Shown here one piece after another: positions 53,594-62,414 of a stretch of 64,000 nt of DNA (its first letter is position 1; each line of letters starts with the position of its first letter). The notes under the pieces are model-generated. The model had not been told where the DNA came from. It made no database searches and saw only the letters and a program-made list of their open reading frames with translations. Position numbers and translations under genes: made by a program. Origin of the DNA: Streptomyces fradiae (GTDB taxonomy: Bacteria; Actinomycetota; Actinomycetes; Streptomycetales; Streptomycetaceae); the NCBI RefSeq assembly GCF_041270065.1, contig NZ_CP065958.1:4154001-4218000 (forward strand). The letters are read 5' to 3'.

Positions 53594-53666
53594 TGCCCCC
53601 AACGGGATTCGAACCCGTGCTACCGCCTTGAAAGGGCGGCGTCCTGGGCCACTAGACGATGAGGGC
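53594..53666 (-). tRNA. tRNA-Glu(TTC)
   Basis: Acceptor GCCCTCA/TGGGGGC, D-arm CGTCTAGTGGCCCAGGACG, anticodon stem CCGCC/GGCGG with loop CTTTCAA, anticodon TTC. First in the cluster. Confidence 0.95.
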
Positions 53667-53770
53667 TAGAGGCTCACCTGCGCACTTCTCAGTGCGTCGG
53701 GGACGTGAGAAGCATATGGGATGGCAGCCGCTATCGCCAAAACGGTTTCCCGGCGGGGGAGAATGGGCGC

Positions 53771-54121
53771 GTGCTGGAGATGACGCGCGAGGAGTTCGAG
53801 GAGCTCGTCGCCGAAGCCCTGGACCGGATCCCGCCCGAACTGACCCGGCTGATGGACAACGTCGCCGTGTTCGTCGAGGACGAGCCCTCGCCGGACGACC
53901 CCGAGCTGCTCGGCCTCTACGAGGGGACGCCGCTGACCGAGCGCGGCGAGTGGTACGCCGGGGTGCTGCCGGACCGGATCTCGATCTACATGGGGCCGAC
54001 GCTGCGGATGTGCGAGTCGCGCGAGGACGTGGTCGCGGAGACCGAGATCACCGTCGTGCACGAGATCGCCCACCACTTCGGCATCGACGACGAGCGGCTG
54101 CACGCGCTCGGCTACGGCTGA
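53771..54121 (+). CDS. Minimal zincin-type metallopeptidase family protein
   Basis: 116 residues. MTREEFEELVAEALDRIPPE at the N-terminus and VVHEIAHHFGIDDERLHALG at the C-terminus, where HExxHHxGxxD is the zinc site. This is the small actinobacterial metallopeptidase (Zincin_1) family, of unknown substrate. GTG 53771 (VLEMTREEF) follows a GGGGGAG site. Confidence 0.9.
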   Translation: MLEMTREEFEELVAEALDRIPPELTRLMDNVAVFVEDEPSPDDPELLGLYEGTPLTERGEWYAGVLPDRISIYMGPTLRMCESREDVVAETEITVVHEIAHHFGIDDERLHALGYG

Positions 54122-54295
54122 CCGGGCGGGGCCGGACTGGACCGGGACCGGGCAGGCGGGCGGGAGCCGGCTGGCGCGTACCCGGGCGAGAGGGGTGCTT
54201 TTCGGGCGTGTCCCTTGCGGCGCCGGGGGAGTTGGGCAGGGCAACGCGTTCGACCAGCGTCCCGTTCCTGCCTGTCATGTCCTGGAGGTGCCTCC

Positions 54296-54901
54296 GTGCG
54301 CCATTTGCCCACCCCCGTTCGATGGGCCGCCGCCGCGCTGGCGGTCGCCGCCTGCGCGGGCCTGAGCGGCTGTATGAGTGTGAGCGACGACGGGGCGAAG
54401 CCGGCGCCCAGCACGTCCGCGGGGAAGCGGGGCGAGGCGGCCGGGACCGCGGCCGACGGCGGCCTGTCCGGCGGCCACAGCGGGAGCGGTTACGACCGTA
54501 CGGGCCGCAGTGGCCCGGACCCGGACGGCGAGGCCACGGAGACGCCGGTGCCGAGCGGCTCGCCGAGCGCGTCGGCCACGCCGTCCGGTGCGCCGGGCGC
54601 GCAGGGCCCCGGCGGGGCGCCGAAGCCGCAGCAGCCGCCGGGCGGGGAGACGGGCGCCACGACGGCGGGCGGCGGCTCGGGCGAGCCGGGCGGGGAGACC
54701 CCGCCGCCGGTGGACCCGACGCCTTCGCCGACCCAGGAGCCGACCCCGGAGCCCACGCAGGAGCCGACGCCCGAGCCGACCGTCTCCGAGACGCCGACGA
54801 CGACGCCCGGCGCGGACACCCATCTGGGTGCGATGCGGGCGGCCGACGGGCCGGGCCGGGCCAAGGAGCCGGAGGCATCGCCGCAGGCCGGACCGGTGTG
54901 A
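54296..54901 (+). CDS. Lipoprotein with Pro/Thr/Glu-rich disordered chain
   Basis: 201 residues. GTG 54296 follows CTGGAGG. The signal VRHLPTPVRWAAAALAVAAC ends in the lipobox LSGC (Cys26). The mature chain is entirely low-complexity, with Gly/Ser/Pro segments and an EPTPEPTQEPTPEPT run (about 54730-54785). It looks like a wall-spanning spacer without a folded domain. Function unknown. Confidence 0.7.
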   Translation: MRHLPTPVRWAAAALAVAACAGLSGCMSVSDDGAKPAPSTSAGKRGEAAGTAADGGLSGGHSGSGYDRTGRSGPDPDGEATETPVPSGSPSASATPSGAPGAQGPGGAPKPQQPPGGETGATTAGGGSGEPGGETPPPVDPTPSPTQEPTPEPTQEPTPEPTVSETPTTTPGADTHLGAMRAADGPGRAKEPEASPQAGPV

Positions 54902-54912
54902 CGGGGATCGGT

Positions 54913-54942
54913 TTGCCTTGGGTGGGGGAGAGTGCGTATGGT
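54913..54942 (+). promoter_or_regulatory. Promoter of the DEAD-box helicase
   Basis: TTGCCT (54913-54918), 18 bp, TATGGT (54937-54942). The transcript would have a leader of about 155 bases with several GC hairpins (GGCGC/GCGCC around 54965-55000). Confidence 0.55.
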
Positions 54943-55102
54943 GGTAGATCGTTTGATCCCATTTGCCCGGCGCCAAGACCGAAGAGCGCCGTGACTGGCG
55001 CGTACTCTCCCTTGCCGTGGCTGACCGCATTGAGGCGGTCCGTAGTGCGAAACACGGAGTTGACGGGCGCGTGCCGAGACTCCGGAAGGTTTCGCATTTC
55101 GC

Positions 55103-57280
55103 ATGTCCATTTTTTCTGATCACGCCGTCATGCCCGAGAACGACGAGATCGTCGACACGGCCGCGGCCGTCGAGGCCGACCTCGACGCCGAGCTCGACAC
55201 CGATCTCGACCTCGACGCTGAGCTCGACGCCGACACCGACGCCGGCGCGACCGACGCCGACGAGACCGCCGAGGTCCCGGAGATCACCTTCGGTGACCTG
55301 GGTCTCCCCGAGGGCGTCGTGCGCAAGCTCGCCCAGAACGGCGTGACGACCCCCTTCCCGATCCAGGCCGCGACCATCCCGGACGCCCTGGCCGGCAAGG
55401 ACATCCTCGGCCGCGGCCGTACCGGCTCCGGCAAGACCCTCTCCTTCGGCCTCCCGCTGCTCGCCACCCTGGCCGACGGCCAGACCGAGAAGAAGAAGCC
55501 CCGCGGCGTCATCCTCACCCCGACCCGTGAGCTCGCGATGCAGGTCGCGGACGCCCTCCAGCCGTACGGCGACGTGCTCGGCCTCCGTATGAAGGTCGTC
55601 TGCGGCGGTACGTCGATGGGCAACCAGATCTACGCCCTGGAGCGCGGCGTCGACATCCTCGTCGCCACCCCGGGCCGGCTGCGCGACATCATCAACCGCG
55701 GCGCCTGCTCCCTGGAGCAGGTCCAGGTCGCCGTCCTCGACGAGGCCGACCAGATGGCCGACCTGGGCTTCCTGCCCGAGGTCACCGAGCTGCTCGACCA
55801 GGTGCCGGCCGGCGGCCAGCGCCTGCTGTTCTCCGCCACGCTGGAGAACGAGATCGACAGCCTGGTCAAGCGCTACCTGGTGAACCCGATCACGCACGAG
55901 GTCGACCCGTCCGCCGGCGCCGTCACCACCATGACCCACCACGTCCTGGTCGTGAAGCCGAAGGACAAGGCCCCGGTCACCGCCGCCATCGCCGCCCGCA
56001 AGGGCCGCACCATCATCTTCGTCCGCACCCAGCTGGGCGCCGACCGCGTCGCCGAGCAGCTGCGCGAGTCGGGCGTGAAGGCCGACGCGCTGCACGGCGG
56101 CATGACCCAGGGCGCGCGTACCCGCACCCTGGCCGACTTCAAGGACGGTTACGTCAACGTCCTCGTCGCCACCGATGTCGCCGCGCGCGGTATCCACGTC
56201 GACGGCATCGACCTGGTCCTCAACGTGGACCCGGCCGGCGACCACAAGGACTACCTGCACCGCTCGGGCCGTACCGCCCGCGCCGGCCAGTCCGGCACGG
56301 TCGTCTCCCTGGCCCTGCCGCACCAGCGCCGCCAGATCTTCCGTCTGATGGAGGACGCGGGCGTCGACGCCTCGCGCCACATCGTCGGCGGCGCCGGCGC
56401 CTTCGACCCCGAGGTCGCCGAGATCACCGGCGCCCGTTCGCTGACCGAGGTCCAGGCCGACTCCGCGAACAACGCCGCCAAGCAGGCCGAGCGCGAGGTC
56501 GCCGACCTGACCAAGCAGCTGGAGCGCCTGCAGCGCCGCGCCGTCGAGCTCCGCGAGGAGGCCGACCGCCTGGTCGCCCGCGCCGCCCGCGAGCGCGGCG
56601 AGGACCCGGACGCCGCCGTCGCCGAGGTGGCCGAGGCCGCCGAGGCCGAGCTCGCCGCGGCCGCTGCCGCCGCCGAGGCCGAGCGCGCCCGCCAGGAGCG
56701 CCGCGACGCGGAGCGCCGCGAGGAGCGTCGCGATGAGCGCCCGCCGTTCCGCCGTGACAACGACCGCGGTGGCTTCCGCCGGGACAACGACCGTCCGTCG
56801 TTCCGTCGCGACAACGACCGCCGTGACAACGACCGCGGTGGCTTCCGCCGTGACAACGACCGTCCGTCGTTCAACCGGGACCGTCGTGACAACGACCGCG
56901 GTGGTTTCCGCCGGGACAACGACCGTCCGTCGTTCAACCGGGACCGTCGTGACAACGACCGTCCGTCGTTCAACCGCGACCGTCGTGACAACGACCGCGG
57001 TGGCTTCCGTCGCGACAACGACCGTCCGTCCTTCAACCGCGACGAGCGCCGCGACTTCGACCGTCGCGACGACCGAGGCGGCTTCCGCCGCGACGACCGT
57101 CCCTCCGGCGGCCACCGCGGCAGCGACCGCCCCTTCAACCGCGACCGCCGCGACGAGCGCCCGTCGTTCAACCGCGACCGCCGCGACGAGCGCCCCATCG
57201 GCCGCCGCGACGACCACCGCCGCGACGACCGCAACGGCTTCCGCCGCGACGACAAGCCCCGCTGGAAGCGCAACGGCTGA
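55103..57280 (+). CDS. DEAD-box RNA helicase with arginine-rich repeat tail
   Basis: 725 residues. An acidic start (about 15-60, D/E/A-rich) is followed by Q motif FGDLGLPEGVVRKLAQNGVT, Walker A GRTGSGKT (105-112), PTRELAMQV, VLDEADQMADLGF, SATLENEI, FVRTQLGADRVAEQL, DVAARGIHVDGID and HRSGRTARAG. After a coiled coil (about 455-545) comes a tail of about 180 residues made of RRDNDRGGFRRDNDRPSF-type repeats, an RNA-binding disordered region of the kind that drives condensates. Probably a CsdA/RhlE-like role in ribosome assembly or RNA decay. Confidence 0.94.
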   Translation: MSIFSDHAVMPENDEIVDTAAAVEADLDAELDTDLDLDAELDADTDAGATDADETAEVPEITFGDLGLPEGVVRKLAQNGVTTPFPIQAATIPDALAGKDILGRGRTGSGKTLSFGLPLLATLADGQTEKKKPRGVILTPTRELAMQVADALQPYGDVLGLRMKVVCGGTSMGNQIYALERGVDILVATPGRLRDIINRGACSLEQVQVAVLDEADQMADLGFLPEVTELLDQVPAGGQRLLFSATLENEIDSLVKRYLVNPITHEVDPSAGAVTTMTHHVLVVKPKDKAPVTAAIAARKGRTIIFVRTQLGADRVAEQLRESGVKADALHGGMTQGARTRTLADFKDGYVNVLVATDVAARGIHVDGIDLVLNVDPAGDHKDYLHRSGRTARAGQSGTVVSLALPHQRRQIFRLMEDAGVDASRHIVGGAGAFDPEVAEITGARSLTEVQADSANNAAKQAEREVADLTKQLERLQRRAVELREEADRLVARAARERGEDPDAAVAEVAEAAEAELAAAAAAAEAERARQERRDAERREERRDERPPFRRDNDRGGFRRDNDRPSFRRDNDRRDNDRGGFRRDNDRPSFNRDRRDNDRGGFRRDNDRPSFNRDRRDNDRPSFNRDRRDNDRGGFRRDNDRPSFNRDERRDFDRRDDRGGFRRDDRPSGGHRGSDRPFNRDRRDERPSFNRDRRDERPIGRRDDHRRDDRNGFRRDDKPRWKRNG
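56750..57050 (+). repeat. Tandem repeats coding the helicase tail
   Basis: Units built of CGTGACAACGACCG, CGGTGGCTTCCGCC and CGTCCGTCGTTC blocks recur with near identity at the DNA level, including the third codon positions, which indicates recent expansion. Confidence 0.8.
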
Positions 57281-57320
57281 CGGCCAGGCCGCGTGTTCCG
57301 ACACGTGACCTGACAGACGA

Positions 57321-57355
57321 CGAACCCCCGTGGCACCCGATGCCACGGGGGTTCG
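57321..57355 (+). terminator. Terminator of the DEAD-box gene
   Basis: Perfect 15-bp arms (57321-57335, 57341-57355) with a 5-base loop, 41 bp after the stop. Confidence 0.86.
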
Positions 57356-57490
57356 CTGTTCCCGTCACATCCGTCGACCGCGCCGTACAACCGTCAGGCC
57401 GCCGGAACGGTCTCGTACGGGGGCACATGGGTGACGCACGCGTGTTCGGTGCCCGCCGTACCGATGGATCACCCCCGGGGAGGGGCCTTC

Positions 57491-60400
57491 TTGTCTCGTA
57501 CCGCACCCGCGCGGCGGACCCGCACGCGCGCCGCCCTCGTCCTGGCACTGACTACGGTCACGGCGGCGACGTCCGCAGGGATCACGGCGCCGCCTGCGGT
57601 CGCCGACACGGCGCCGCAGACCACCGTGCTGCCGGCCGCGCCGCGCTTCTCGCCGCGCGCCACCTCGATCCTCAACGCCGGCCAGACCGGCTACCTGTTG
57701 GCACAGGAGGACGACACCCGCCTCCAGTGGATCGACTACGCCACCGGCACGGCGACGCCGCTCGCCGTCGCCCTGCCCGAGGCGCCCCGCTACGACTACG
57801 AGAACGGCTACTGGGACTGGCGCCAGGGGTTGCACATCGCGGACGGCGCCCACTGGGGCCACGGCTCCGACACGGTCGCCGTGTACTCCGCCGCCCCTAC
57901 CCCGCACGTGACCCTCCAGAAGGGCGCGGGCGCGGTCTTCGCCGACATCGTGATCCCCGAGGGCCAGGTGTACGTGGGCACCTACGGCGACACCGTGCTG
58001 ACCAGTACCGGCGAGGCGAACGCCCCCACCGGCTTCCACCTGCTGCGGGCCGGGGCTGAGAAGGTGACGGACACGCCGGTCACCGGTCTACCAGAGGGGG
58101 CCGTGCCCACCGGGGTGGAGGACGGGGACGCGCGCTCGCTCGTGCTCCGCTACAAGAACTCCACCGAGGGGTGGGGGAACTGGGCGCTTGTGGACCTGGC
58201 GGACGGGACAGCCGAGACGCTTCCGGAGCCCCAGGACGACCCCTTCGAGGTAAACGGGTTCCGGCTTGGCGCCGGAACCATCCTGCGGCTGCGTACCGGT
58301 CGGTCCAAGATCGACGTGCTGGACCGCGCCGCGCCGGGAACCCCGATCCGCACGGTGGAGTCCGGATTCGTCTCGTCCGACGCGACCTTCGCCACCGTGG
58401 GCACGACCGTCCTCGCCGTCAACCGGCAGAACCGCGGGAACAACGAGTACCGCGGTTCGTCCGTGTGGATCCTCCCCGCGGAGGACGAGGACGGCCCGGA
58501 GCCTCCTGTGCTGCAACTGGCTGACGAACAGGTCGTCCTGGCGCCGGATGGGAGCGCGCTGATCGCCGGGGCGAAGGCCGCCGAGCCGCAGGGCGACATC
58601 GACTGGGCGGTGCACCGGCTCGTACCGACCGCCGGCGGCGGTGTGGAGACGCGCCGCCTCGCCACCGTCGAGCCCATGCCGGCACGGATCTACGGCCTCT
58701 CCCTAGGCAGCGGCATCCTCACCCGGGCCGAGAACAGCACCTACTTCCAGCCGAGCGGCTACTACGGCGCCTACCGTTCCACCTGGCTGACCGCCGCCGG
58801 GCAGCCGCAGCCGGTCCGCACGACCGTGGACGGGCTGATGCGTGGCGAGGACGGCGAATGCCACGTGATCGCCGGGCGCTGCGCCGTGCTCTTGGCGAGC
58901 GGCGACGGTTTCCACGGGCGTCGGGATGCCACGTACGACAACGCCACCGTGCTGTACGAGAACGGGACGAGCACCTGGGGGCCCCGCGTCGCCACCGGCA
59001 TGAGCAGCCCCGAACTGACCGACCTCTCAGGCCGGTTCGGCCTGGTCGACAACGCCATCACCCCCGGTTTCGAGGACCCGTACGTCGTCGAATTCCGGAA
59101 GTCGGGTGGCGGGGCCGTCCTCGAACGGCGTACCGACCGCGTCGCCGCGCTGTGGGGATCCACCCTGTGGAGCGTCGCCAAGGGCAGCCCGAAGATCAGC
59201 TCGAAGTCGCTGGCGTCCGGCGCCGCGGGCCCGTCCTTCACCACTCGCAACGCGTGCGTGCCAGCCCAGCTCCAGGCCGCCGGCCGCTGGGTGTACTGGT
59301 CCTGCGACGAGGCCGACTGGGGTCCTGTGCGGGGCTCCGGCGTCTACGACCGGCAGACCGGGCGGACCATGGACGTCCCCGGCCGCAACCTCGGCAACGT
59401 GCTGCTCGGCGACGGCTACCTCGTCCGGCAGGACGAGGAGGCGGGTCTGCGCCTCTACGACCTCCATGCCGGGCTCCCCGCCTCCGGTTCCGCCGCCGAC
59501 GTGCCGCAGCGGACGCTGGCGAGCGCCGCCGACCTCGGCCCGGGGGCCCGGGCCCGCAGGGACTGGACCGTCGACCGCTTCGGCGGCCACGTCGCCTACG
59601 CCGGGACCGACCAGCAGGTCCGCATCGTCAACACCGGGGTCCTCGCGCCGCCGGTCTCCATCATCGACTCCGCCGTCACCGGCGCCGCGACCGTGGCTGG
59701 TGGCGCCGCGTCCTGGCAGCCCCGCTGGTGGCTCTCCAAGCCGGCCGCGTCCTGGACGCTGACCCTGACCCACAAGTCGACCGGCACGGTCGTGCGCACC
59801 CTGACCGGGGGCGAGGCGCGCGGCGTGCTCGCGGCGGCGTGGGACGGCAAGGACGACGCGGGCGCGCTCGCCGTCAACGGCTCGTACACCTGGAAGCTGA
59901 CGGCCACCCCGGCCGACGGCTCCGGCGCCGCCCTCCAGGAGCAGGGCGAGATGCTGCTGAGCGGGGCGCTGGCCTCGCCGTACGGCACGTTCGCGCCGCT
60001 GACGCCGACCCGTCTGATGGACACCCGCTCCGGCCTCGGCGTGCCCAAGGCCAAGGTCGGCCCGGGCGCCACGGTCTCCCTGGCGGTGACGGGTGTCGGC
60101 GGCGTGCCGGCGACGAACGTGTCGGCGGTGGTCCTGAACGTGACGGCCACCGCTCCGACGGTCGGCAGTTTCGTGTCGGTGTATCCGTACGGGACGCAGC
60201 GGGCGGCGGCTTCGAACCTGAACTTCACGGCGGGTCAGACTGTTCCGAACCTGGTCGTGGTTCCGGTGAAGGACGGCAAGGTCACCTTCTACAACAAGAG
60301 CGGCTCCGTCGACCTGCTGGCCGATGTCGCCGGCTACTACACGGCCGCCGGCACCGGCACCACCTACGCCCCGGTCACCCCGGCCCGTCTCATGGACACC

Positions 60401-61063
60401 CGCTCCGGTCTGGGTGTCCGCCAGGGGAAGGTCGGCCCCGCGGGTACCGTCACCCTTCCCGTCACCGAGCCGGGCGCGTCGGCGGTGGTCCTGAACGTGA
60501 CGGCGACGGGTCCGACGTCTGCGAGCTTCGTGTCGGTGTATCCGTACGGGACGCAGCGGGCGGCGGCTTCGAACCTGAACTTCACGGCGGGTCAGACTGT
60601 TCCGAACCTGGTCGTGGTCCCGGTGAAGGACGGCAAGGTCACCTTCTACAACCACGCCGGCTCGGTCGATCTGCTGGCCGATGTCGCCGGCTACTTCAAG
60701 CCGGGCGCCACCGGCGCCGAATACCGCCCGGTCACCCCGGAGCGCCTCATGGACACCCGCTCCGGCCTCGGCGTCCCCCAGGCCGCGCTCGGCGCGGGCG
60801 GCACCGTCGACCTGAAGATCGACCGCCCCGGTGCGTCGGCGGTCGTCCTGAACGTGACGGCGACGGGTCCGACGTCCGCGAGCTTCGTGTCCGTGTATCC
60901 GTACGGGACACAGCGGGCGGCGGCTTCGAACCTGAACTTCACGGCGGGTCAGACCGTTCCGAACCTGGTCGTGGTCCCGGTGAAGGACGGCAAGGTCACC
61001 TTCTACAACCACGCCGGCTCGGTCCATCTCATCGCGGACATCGCCGGCTACTACCTGAACTGA
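57491..61063 (+). CDS. Large secreted protein with three C-terminal wall-associated repeats
   Basis: About 1190 residues. TTG 57491 has GGGGAGG 8 bp upstream and starts a signal peptide (LSRTAPARRTRTRAALVLAL, cleaved after PPAVA); an ATG at 57464 lacks a ribosome site. Residues about 50-750 look like a beta-propeller (ten or more WxxxD/LxxG segments). A FlgD-like Ig segment follows (LTHKSTGTVVRTLTGGEARG, AAWDGKDDAGALAVNGSYTW). Then three copies of a 115-residue module (TPTRLMDTRSGLGVP...VVLNVTAT...SNLNFTAGQTVPNLVVVPV...GYY), common at the C-termini of Streptomyces surface and secreted enzymes. Ligand unknown. Confidence 0.85.
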   Translation: MSRTAPARRTRTRAALVLALTTVTAATSAGITAPPAVADTAPQTTVLPAAPRFSPRATSILNAGQTGYLLAQEDDTRLQWIDYATGTATPLAVALPEAPRYDYENGYWDWRQGLHIADGAHWGHGSDTVAVYSAAPTPHVTLQKGAGAVFADIVIPEGQVYVGTYGDTVLTSTGEANAPTGFHLLRAGAEKVTDTPVTGLPEGAVPTGVEDGDARSLVLRYKNSTEGWGNWALVDLADGTAETLPEPQDDPFEVNGFRLGAGTILRLRTGRSKIDVLDRAAPGTPIRTVESGFVSSDATFATVGTTVLAVNRQNRGNNEYRGSSVWILPAEDEDGPEPPVLQLADEQVVLAPDGSALIAGAKAAEPQGDIDWAVHRLVPTAGGGVETRRLATVEPMPARIYGLSLGSGILTRAENSTYFQPSGYYGAYRSTWLTAAGQPQPVRTTVDGLMRGEDGECHVIAGRCAVLLASGDGFHGRRDATYDNATVLYENGTSTWGPRVATGMSSPELTDLSGRFGLVDNAITPGFEDPYVVEFRKSGGGAVLERRTDRVAALWGSTLWSVAKGSPKISSKSLASGAAGPSFTTRNACVPAQLQAAGRWVYWSCDEADWGPVRGSGVYDRQTGRTMDVPGRNLGNVLLGDGYLVRQDEEAGLRLYDLHAGLPASGSAADVPQRTLASAADLGPGARARRDWTVDRFGGHVAYAGTDQQVRIVNTGVLAPPVSIIDSAVTGAATVAGGAASWQPRWWLSKPAASWTLTLTHKSTGTVVRTLTGGEARGVLAAAWDGKDDAGALAVNGSYTWKLTATPADGSGAALQEQGEMLLSGALASPYGTFAPLTPTRLMDTRSGLGVPKAKVGPGATVSLAVTGVGGVPATNVSAVVLNVTATAPTVGSFVSVYPYGTQRAAASNLNFTAGQTVPNLVVVPVKDGKVTFYNKSGSVDLLADVAGYYTAAGTGTTYAPVTPARLMDTRSGLGVRQGKVGPAGTVTLPVTEPGASAVVLNVTATGPTSASFVSVYPYGTQRAAASNLNFTAGQTVPNLVVVPVKDGKVTFYNHAGSVDLLADVAGYFKPGATGAEYRPVTPERLMDTRSGLGVPQAALGAGGTVDLKIDRPGASAVVLNVTATGPTSASFVSVYPYGTQRAAASNLNFTAGQTVPNLVVVPVKDGKVTFYNHAGSVHLIADIAGYYLN
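60120..61060 (+). repeat. Three near-identical coding modules
   Basis: The blocks at about 60120-60330, 60480-60690 and 60840-61050 are almost identical in DNA, including silent sites, over about 200 bp, while the linkers between them are diverged. Codon choice in the blocks (GTGTCGGTGTATCCGTACGG) differs from the C-ending codons of the rest of the gene. Confidence 0.85.
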
Positions 61064-61161
61064 TCCCGTCGGCCCCGGCGCGCCGCACGGCGCTCCGGGG
61101 CCGATACCCGATCGGTTTCGGGAAGCTCTCCGGCTATGCTGCACGGGAGTGCCCGTGCCAC

Positions 61162-61234
61162 GGGCCGTTAGCTCAATTGGCAGAGCAGTGGACTTTTAAT
61201 CCATTGGTTGTGGGTTCGAGTCCCACACGGCCTA
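61162..61234 (+). tRNA. tRNA-Lys(TTT)
   Basis: Acceptor GGGCCGT/ACGGCCT, D-arm AGCTCAATTGGCAGAGCA, anticodon loop CTTTTAA with anticodon TTT, T-arm GGGTTCGAGTCCC. CCA not encoded (flank CCC). Confidence 0.95.
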
Positions 61235-61240
61235 CCCGTG

Positions 61241-61283
61241 AGCCCCCTGTGTCGGTCCGTCAGACCGACACAGGGGGCTTTTG
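61241..61283 (+). terminator. Terminator of tRNA-Lys
   Basis: Perfect 17-bp arms (61241-61257, 61263-61279), 5-base loop, then TTTT. Confidence 0.9.
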
Positions 61284-61331
61284 CGTTCCAGCCCGTGGCT
61301 GACACGGGCGAGCTCCACCGGCGCCTGGGGC

Positions 61332-62231
61332 TCAGTGCACGCCGAGTGCCGCCAGGCGTTCCGGGTCCGCCACGATGTCGATGGTGACGATGCGGTCCTC
61401 GACGATGGTGAAGGCCATGAGGCCGACCGGGACGCCGTTCGTCAGGGAGACCAGGCCGGCGGCGCCGTTGACGGTGACCGGGCGGGCGGAGTGGCGGAAC
61501 TTGGAGAAGGTGAGGGCCTGGGCGGTGACCGCCTCGGCGCCGCGGATCAGCTTGGTGGCGGCCGCGGTCAGGACGCCGCCGTCGACGCGCAGCAGCACGT
61601 CCGGGTCGAGGACGGCGAGCAGGCCCTCGAAGTCGCCGGCCTGGGAGGCGGCGAGGAAGGCGTTCACGACCTCGCGCTGCTTGGTCGCGTCCGGCGCCGG
61701 GGCGGGGGTGGCGCCCTGGACGCGGCGGCGGGCGCGGCTGGCGAGCTGGCGGGTGGCGGCCGGGGTGCGGTCGACGATGGGGGCGATCTCGTCGAAGGAC
61801 ACCGCGAACATGTCGTGCAGCACGAAGGCGAGGCGCTCGGCCGGGGCCAGGGTCTCCAGGACGACAAGGAGTGCGAGCCCGACGGAGTCCGCGAGCAGCG
61901 CCTCCCGCTCGGGGTCGGCGGCGCCCTCCTCCCGTACGACCGGGTCGGGGATGTAGTACTCGAGCGGATCCTCGCGCCGGGCGGCGCGGGAGCGCAGCAG
62001 GTCCAGGCAGACCCGGCCGACGACGGTGGTCAGCCAGCCGCTGAGGTTGTGCACCTCGCTCACGTCGGAGCGGCTGAGCCTGAACCAGGCCTCCTGGACG
62101 GCGTCCTCCGCCTCGCTGAGCGAGCCGAGCATCCGGTACGCGACCGCCCGCAGATGCCCGCGGTCCGCCTCGAACCGTGCCGCCAGCGCATCCTGATCCA
62201 GGTCTTTCCGATCCAGGTCTTTCTCCGTCAC
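61332..62231 (-). CDS. ECF41-type RNA polymerase sigma factor with SnoaL-like tail
   Basis: 299 residues. Region 2: FEADRGHLRAVAYRMLGSLS, EAEDAVQEAWFRLSR; region 4: ETLAPAERLAFVLHDMFAVS, FDEIAPIVDRTPAATRQLAS. The linker holds YYIPDPVV in the place of the ECF41 WLPEP motif, and the C-terminal about 110 residues are NTF2/SnoaL-like with DPDVLLRVDGG, the ECF41 DGGG-like element. The tail controls activity in this group instead of an anti-sigma factor. GTG 62231 follows AAGGGGAAG. A matching self-promoter lies upstream. Confidence 0.93.
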   Translation of the reverse strand: MTEKDLDRKDLDQDALAARFEADRGHLRAVAYRMLGSLSEAEDAVQEAWFRLSRSDVSEVHNLSGWLTTVVGRVCLDLLRSRAARREDPLEYYIPDPVVREEGAADPEREALLADSVGLALLVVLETLAPAERLAFVLHDMFAVSFDEIAPIVDRTPAATRQLASRARRRVQGATPAPAPDATKQREVVNAFLAASQAGDFEGLLAVLDPDVLLRVDGGVLTAAATKLIRGAEAVTAQALTFSKFRHSARPVTVNGAAGLVSLTNGVPVGLMAFTIVEDRIVTIDIVADPERLAALGVH

Positions 62232-62266
62232 CAGCGCTTCCCCTTCTTTGTGGTCCACACCGACAT

Positions 62267-62293
62267 GACGGACCGGCGTCCGGGAATGTGACG
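62267..62293 (-). promoter_or_regulatory. ECF41-type self-promoter
   Basis: On the minus strand CGTCACA (complement of 62287-62293) is followed after exactly 16 bp by CGTC (complement of 62267-62270). From memory the ECF41 consensus is TGTCACA with CGTC, so this fits apart from one base. It lies 36 bp before the sigma-factor GTG. Confidence 0.6.
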
Positions 62294-62378
62294 GGTTCCG
62301 GTACGTGAGATCCGCGCCGCACGTCGCCGAACACCCGGGAATCCCCGGCCGAGGCCCCCGACCGCCGTGGATGGTCCC

Positions 62379-62407
62379 TTCAGAACGATGATCACCGTCC
62401 CTAGATT
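62379..62407 (+). promoter_or_regulatory. Promoter of the rhodanese gene, leaderless
   Basis: TTCAGA (62379-62384), 17 bp, TAGATT (62402-62407). The expected start of transcription, 7-8 bases on, is the ATG at 62415, and there is no ribosome site. Confidence 0.6.
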
Positions 62408-62414
62408 GATGACC

